Assembly: GCA_028280915.1 (NCBI GenBank)
Contig: JANQKX010000002.1
Span: 1 to 10,710 of the forward strand
Direction: 5' to 3'
Length of the DNA stretch: 10,710 bases
Origin: Kiloniellaceae bacterium
GTDB lineage: Bacteria; Pseudomonadota; Alphaproteobacteria; Kiloniellales; Kiloniellaceae
In this document: piece after piece, positions 6,962 through 10,710 of the stretch
Numbering within the stretch: position 1 is the stretch's first letter
Layout: every line of letters starts with the position of its first letter
Program-made: the position numbers and the translations under genes
The notes under the pieces: generated by a model
Seen by the model: the letters and a program-made list of their open reading frames with translations, nothing else
Databases searched by the model: none
What the model was told of the DNA's origin: nothing

Positions 6962-7568
6962 GAATGGCGATGTAGAGGGTGCCCACGGCCGCCTCGGTCC
7001 CCGCCAGGATGCGGGCGAAGGGCGCTTGGGGCAGCACGTCCCCGTAGCCCAGGGTGGTGATGGTGACCAGGCTGAAATAAAGCATCTCCGAGCCCAGTTC
7101 GGCGTTTTCGGAGAGGGAAAACGAGCCGGGCGCCCAAATTTCGATGGCGCTGTAGATTTCGCCCCAGAGCACGGCCAGGAGCAGATAGCCGAAAATCGCC
7201 CCGGCCAGGGAATCCCGGTCCGCCTGCTGTTCCAGCAGCAGCAGCTCGAGGATGCGCCAGGATACCAGGGCCGACAGCAGGATGGTCACCATGAGGGCAG
7301 CGGTCTTGCTGCCGGACAGGGCATCGAACAGGGCCATGAGGGACACGATCGCCCAGAGCACGGCCAGGGCGGTGCCGAGCCAGGAAAAGGACCGGGCCGT
7401 GTGGGTGACCCGAAAGGCGGCGGCAAAAATGGCGGCAAACCAAAGGATCATGAGTTCGCCGCCCCAAGTGACGTGCTGGGTCAAGGGCTGGACCAGGATG
7501 GCGAGCACCAGCATGGCCAAGAGGCAGCGAAAACGCCAGCGGTCGATGATGCTCACGAGCCGGCTCAT
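6918..7568 (-). CDS. Small potassium-channel-like protein (Ion_trans_2 pore)
   Basis: Likely inner-membrane K+-selective channel. From the ATG at 7568 the protein has 216 residues with six hydrophobic segments (about 14-29, 37-54, 63-82, 90-111, 122-140, 186-209). A pore loop between the last two carries the canonical selectivity filter TTLGYGD (171-177, within YFSLVTITTLGYGDVLP). The fourth segment lacks the regular arginine ladder of a voltage sensor, and there is no RCK/TrkA-N or cyclic-nucleotide domain, so gating cannot be predicted. A GTG at 7604 would add 12 Pro/Ala-rich residues. I prefer the ATG because MSRLVSIIDRWRFRCLL leads straight into the first helix, but no clear ribosome site decides it. 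It lies downstream of the AI-2E permease gene on the same strand (51-bp gap, or 15 bp with the GTG) and is probably cotranscribed. Confidence 0.85.
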   Translation of the reverse strand: MSRLVSIIDRWRFRCLLAMLVLAILVQPLTQHVTWGGELMILWFAAIFAAAFRVTHTARSFSWLGTALAVLWAIVSLMALFDALSGSKTAALMVTILLSALVSWRILELLLLEQQADRDSLAGAIFGYLLLAVLWGEIYSAIEIWAPGSFSLSENAELGSEMLYFSLVTITTLGYGDVLPQAPFARILAGTEAAVGTLYIAILIGRIVGALKAPTR

Positions 7569-7619
7569 TTGCGGGCCTGCCTGGTCAGCCCGCGCCGGGG
7601 GCACCGGTGGGCCGGGCCG

Positions 7620-8726
7620 TCAGCTTGCCTCATCGGCTTTTTCTTTCGAGTCCGCCGTGGGCGGATCGTCCGGGGTCGCGGTCCAATAGACGACCATCTG
7701 ATAAAAGACCGCCAGGATAACCGGGCCCATGAAGAGGCCAAGCAAGCCGGCGGCCACGGTACCGCCGATCACCCCGATGAGGATGACGATCATCGGGGTT
7801 TCCAAACCCCGGGCCATCAAGATGGGCTTGAGAAAGTTATCGCTGATCAGCACCGGCACCATATAGGCGGTAAAGATCAGCGCGGTCACCGTGGGCTCGG
7901 CGGTCCACACGTAGATGATGACCGGAATCAGTACCAGGAACGGGACCTGAACGATGCTGGAAGCAATGGCCAAGGCGCCGATGAAAGGCGCAAATGGCAT
8001 GCCGACCACGATGATGCCGATGGCGGCCAGGCCGCCTTGGATCACCGCCACGCCCAGGATGCCCTTTGACACATTGCGTACGGTGGCGCCGGCCATGTCG
8101 ACCAGTTCCCGGCCCTTGTCGTCGGCCAGTCGCGCGGCCAGGCGGTAGCATAGCTGGGACAGGGGCTGGGCATAGGCCAGGATGACCGCGGCGAAAATGA
8201 CCGACAGGGCGAACTGCAGCAGGCCGGCCGCCATGGCGGTGCCCATGTTCAATACGAAGGCGGCAAGGTCTTTCAGCTGCGGAGCAAAATGCTTGAGCAC
8301 CTGGCCCAGATCACTGCTGGCCTGGTTCCACAGGCGGAAGATCCGCTCGCCGATCAGGGGCCAGTCTTTCACCGAGGGGTTGGCCGGCGGCAGTTCCACG
8401 TTACCGTCGTGCAGGGCGCTCGCCAGGGGGGCGACGGTGTCGACGGCTGATTCCACCACGAAGACGGCGGGAAAAAATAGAATGATCAGTCCGATCAGCG
8501 CCAAAATGGTGGCGGCCAGGCCTTTCCGGTCCCCCAGTTTTTGGGCCAGGGAGGCGAAAAGGGGGAAAAGGGCCACGGCTAGGATCGCGGCCCAGACCAG
8601 GACCATGACGAAGGGCGAGAGGACCCGGAACGAAAGGACAAAAAACAGCGTGATCAGGGCGAGCAGCACATAAACGTCAACCGCGCTCCGCATTACCTGC
8701 TTTTTTAATGGTGTTTCCCCTGGCAT
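7620..8726 (-). CDS. AI-2E family transporter (PerM/TqsA/YdiK-like permease)
   Basis: Polytopic inner-membrane protein of 368 residues, the normal size of the family. Members export autoinducer-2 (TqsA), exchange Na+/H+ in some lineages, or have no known substrate, so function here is open. Seen: paired N-terminal helices (about 16-55), a third near 70-92, a central periplasmic/amphipathic stretch, then helices from about 155 onward. The family's C-terminal signature includes DNFLKPILMARG and a Gly-rich segment ending GLLGLFMGPVILAVFYQM. The polar tail (DDPPTADSKEKADEAS) is cytoplasmic or disordered. ATG 8726 has a GGGGGT run just upstream as a short-spaced ribosome site; Met12 is an alternative. 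It is first in a probable two-gene operon with the channel gene, behind a candidate promoter. Confidence 0.92.
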   Translation of the reverse strand: MPGETPLKKQVMRSAVDVYVLLALITLFFVLSFRVLSPFVMVLVWAAILAVALFPLFASLAQKLGDRKGLAATILALIGLIILFFPAVFVVESAVDTVAPLASALHDGNVELPPANPSVKDWPLIGERIFRLWNQASSDLGQVLKHFAPQLKDLAAFVLNMGTAMAAGLLQFALSVIFAAVILAYAQPLSQLCYRLAARLADDKGRELVDMAGATVRNVSKGILGVAVIQGGLAAIGIIVVGMPFAPFIGALAIASSIVQVPFLVLIPVIIYVWTAEPTVTALIFTAYMVPVLISDNFLKPILMARGLETPMIVILIGVIGGTVAAGLLGLFMGPVILAVFYQMVVYWTATPDDPPTADSKEKADEAS

Positions 8727-8759
8727 GAGACCCCCGCGACCAGCTTATTGAAGGCCGCA

Positions 8760-8788
8760 ACGGTAGTAGAGGCGGGCGGTGCTGACAA
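8760..8788 (-). promoter_or_regulatory. Candidate sigma70-like promoter of the AI-2E/channel operon
   Basis: On the minus strand TTGTCA (8788-8783, 5 of 6 consensus) is followed after 17 bp by TACCGT (8765-8760, 3 of 6). Transcription would begin near 8753, giving a leader of about 27 nt before the ATG at 8726. The -35 half and the spacing are good; the -10 half is poor. It sits in the only gap on this strand between slt and the permease gene. Confidence 0.35.
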
Positions 8789-8795
8789 GCTCTGC

Positions 8796-8823
8796 CGGCC
8801 GCCATCCTTAAGCGCGGCGGCCG
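8796..8823 (-). terminator. GC-rich hairpin downstream of slt (possible terminator)
   Basis: CGGCCGCC (8796-8803) pairs perfectly with GGCGGCCG (8816-8823) around a 12-nt loop. It begins 15 bases past the slt stop on the minus strand. No U-tract follows it in that direction, so it is not a standard Rho-independent terminator. It may stabilise the 3' end or be a chance structure in GC-rich DNA. Confidence 0.3.
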
Positions 8824-8838
8824 CTCTTCTTTAAGGCC

Positions 8839-10649
8839 TCACGACGGGGAATCCGTGGGGCGCGAGGCCCAGGTATCGTAAGGGGCGCTCCCCCTTTGCC
8901 GGTAGACCGCGAGGTTTTCCAGGACCCGCTGAACGTAGTTGCGGGTTTCGTTGAAGGGGATCTGCTCGATCCAGTCGACGGGATCGACCGAGGGATTCCG
9001 CGGATCACCGTTCTCGCGCATCCAGCGGTAGGCCCGGCCCGGACCCGCGTTATAGGCGGCCAGGGCCAGGATGTAGGAACCGTCGAAGTCGTCGATCAGG
9101 CTCTGCAGGTAGTGGCTGCCCAGCTTGATGTTGTAGTTCTTGTCGATGGTAAGCCGAGCCTTGCTGTAGGGATGGCCGGCCTTTTTGGCCGTGAGCTTGG
9201 CCGTGCCCGGCATGAGCTGCATGAGGCCGCGGGCGCCCGCGTGGCTGATGGCACGGTGGTCGAAGGCGCTTTCCTGGCGGATTACCGCGAAAACCAGGCT
9301 GTTTTCCGGCGCCATGTCCAGCGCCTGCTCGGTCGTGGGCAGATCCTCGCGGGGGAACAGATAGTCTTCCAGGTGCAGGCCCTTGTTTTGCGCTCTTTTG
9401 GCCATGCTGAGGGCGATATCCTTGCGGCCCATGGCGTCGGCCAGTTCGGCGACCAGGTGATAGTCTTGGTCGTTGGCGGCGCCGTTGCGCAGGTGGCGCA
9501 GGAAGGTGGCCTGCAGCTTGCGCGCGTCCAGCCGCCCCAGAAGGTGGACCACCTGAACCACTTCCCGGGAATGGAAGGCCGCCCGGTCCGCGTCGGAAAC
9601 CACCACCCGCCGGGCCGTGGCGGAGCTGCCGCCGAGGGCGGCGACCGCTTCGGGCAGGGCCCGTTTGGCCAATTGGCCGTAAAAGGCCGTGTTGTATTGG
9701 GCGGCGGTCAGATACCACTTGTGGGCCAGTTCCCGCTGATCCATGGCGGCGGCGGCCCGGCCGGCCCAATAGGCGCCCCGCGCCCGGCTGATCACCGTGG
9801 TGACGCCGTTGTAAAGTTCGGCGAAATGGTCGTAAGCCTGAGCCGGGCGGTTGAGGCGGCGCAGGCTGATCCAGCCGGCGAGCCATTCGCTTTCGGCAAA
9901 GCCCACGCCCGCATCCAGGCCATGAGGCGTCACCAGCTCGTAAGCCAAGGCCGGGTCATCGTCCCGCAGGGCCTGGCGGGCCGCCCAGGTGCGGATCGGC
10001 CACCAGCGTTCCTTATGGGGCACCTCGGCGCCGATGGGCTGCAAAAGCTCGAGCACATCGTCGTAGCGATGCTTGCGGGTGCGCCACAGCAGGCGGTCAT
10101 AAACCAGGCCCGGATCATCCTGCAAACTGTCCGGAACCTGTTTGATGGCGGCGTCCACCCCGGGGCGGCGCGCGGCCAGTCGAATACGGGCCCGGGCCAG
10201 CGCCGTATAACCCTGGCCCAGACGTTTGGCGTGACGCATGGCGGCGGAACTCTTGCGCTCCCAGACCAGGGAATCGAAACGGGCGAGATCGTCCGCGTGG
10301 GTCAGCCAGCTGGCGAAACGGGAGCGGTAGAGGCTTTCCTGGTTGCCGCTGAAGGACAAGGTAATCCAGCCTTGCCGCACCAGGGCCTTGGCCTGTTCGG
10401 CGTCACCCTGGGACAACAGGGCCTCGGCCATGAGCGTGGTGCCCTCGGGAGTGAGCGGGGCCTTGGCCTCGAACCAGGGCAGGACCTGGGTCAGCCCGTC
10501 CTTGCCGGACAGGCCGGCCAGGGCGAAATTGCCCGAGATTTCATTGACCATGGCCACTTCGGCACGACGCCGAATGGTGCGCTCGGACGGCCAGCCTGGA
10601 TGGGCCTGGAGAAAACGGTTCAGCTCCTCAAAGGAAGGCTGGGTGTTCG
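8839..10649 (-). CDS. slt: Soluble lytic murein transglycosylase (Slt70-like), 5'-partial
   Basis: Periplasmic enzyme that cleaves peptidoglycan between MurNAc and GlcNAc with formation of 1,6-anhydro-MurNAc. A long alpha-helical superhelical (U/L-type) region fills most of the protein, followed by the C-terminal SLT catalytic domain. Numbered from the GTG at 10557, the catalytic glutamate is Glu429 in VIRQESAF, with GARGLMQLMPGTAKL (441-455) and LAAYNAGPGRAYRWM (499-513), all intact. A start at GTG 10557 gives 572 residues, but the frame is open upstream and encodes NTQPSFEELNRFLQAHPGWP and then RTIRRRAEVAM, which look like family sequence continuing into MVNEISG. The true start therefore lies beyond the window; the signal peptide and probably several tens of residues are missing. 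Family-like sequence stops at 10649, where an inverted repeat begins to fold back, although the frame has no stop to 10710. The stop is the TGA at 8841-8839. Confidence 0.93.
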
Positions 10650-10710
10650 ACCTGGTTGGAGCTGACCAAGGCGAACACCCAGCCTTCCTTTGAGGAGCTG
10701 GACCGTTTTC
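10611..10710. repeat. Terminal inverted repeat (39-bp arms, 22-nt spacer), likely fold-back contig end
   Basis: Bases 10611-10649 and 10672-10710 are reverse complements at 38 of 39 positions; the single mismatch is T10620 against G10701. The inner 29 bp (10621-10649 with 10672-10700) are perfect. Both arms encode the same piece of Slt in opposite directions: the left arm on the minus strand reads NTQPSFEELNRF, and the right arm on the plus strand, from 10653, reads WLELTKANTQPSFEELDRF. The spacer carries the coding sequence just upstream of the arm on the plus strand only. This is the geometry of a strand-switch chimera or misassembly. A genuine inverted duplication is possible but less likely. 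Confidence 0.9.

Noticed and set aside
6190..6975. 261-codon + strand frame within the DUF2955 gene
   Set aside because: Gly/Arg/His-rich out-of-frame reading of a membrane protein gene; no recognisable features.
7026..8069. 347-codon + strand frame across the channel and AI-2E genes
   Set aside because: Its His/Asp/Gly/Gln-rich translation is typical of antisense to hydrophobic helices. It spans two well-supported genes and their gap.
8896..10665. 589-codon open frame on the + strand opposite slt
   Set aside because: It is the antisense of a gene with clear SLT catalytic motifs. Long antisense frames are common in GC-rich DNA, and the translation (Gly/Val/Gln-rich, no motifs) resembles no family.
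10611..10710. Terminal hairpin as transposon end, attenuator or ncRNA
   Set aside because: Both arms are slt coding sequence, there is no T-tract or target-site signature, and the structure lies exactly at the window edge. Fold-back chimerism explains it better.

Overview
The window is GC-rich chromosomal DNA with dense, short-spaced genes. The protein families and their style (RmlCBDA, an HlyD plus DUF2955 pair, an AI-2E permease, and a long alpha-helical soluble lytic transglycosylase) suggest a Gram-negative proteobacterium. An alphaproteobacterium of Rhodospirillales type is my best guess, but this is inference from protein character and not a phylogenetic result. No RNA genes, CRISPR arrays, insertion sequences or phage genes were seen.

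Left part, + strand (1-4582): surface polysaccharide genes. The 3' part of a family 2 glycosyltransferase, probably the C-terminal module of a larger protein, is followed by a complete dTDP-L-rhamnose pathway in the order rfbC, rfbB, rfbD, rfbA. The last three genes are joined by stop/start overlaps (TAATG, ATGA) and so look translationally coupled. Together they turn glucose-1-phosphate and dTTP into dTDP-L-rhamnose, the donor sugar for rhamnose-containing O-antigen, capsule or exopolysaccharide. The glycosyltransferase next door probably works on such a polymer.

Middle, + strand (4700-6961): a two-gene membrane unit made of an HlyD/EmrA-type periplasmic adaptor and a DUF2955 (FUSC-like) inner-membrane protein. 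It is probably an efflux or export pair that needs an outer-membrane channel encoded elsewhere. A candidate sigma70-like promoter lies just upstream. The DUF2955 gene overlaps the convergent gene on the other strand by 44 bp.

Right part, - strand (6918-10710): a lytic transglycosylase (Slt) gene, truncated by the window end, then a 112-bp gap with a hairpin and a candidate promoter. An AI-2E-family permease and a small potassium-channel-like protein follow, probably as a two-gene operon. These are ordinary cell-envelope and transport functions.

The most unusual signal is the last 100 bases. They form a near-perfect inverted repeat (39-bp arms, one mismatch, 22-nt spacer). The right arm repeats, on the opposite strand, the same slt coding sequence as the left arm. 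This most likely marks a fold-back (chimeric) contig end and not biology. It means that sequence beyond about 10649 should not be trusted and that the annotated slt start would be artificial. I found no convincing undescribed biological system here; the rest is a conventional envelope/polysaccharide neighbourhood.
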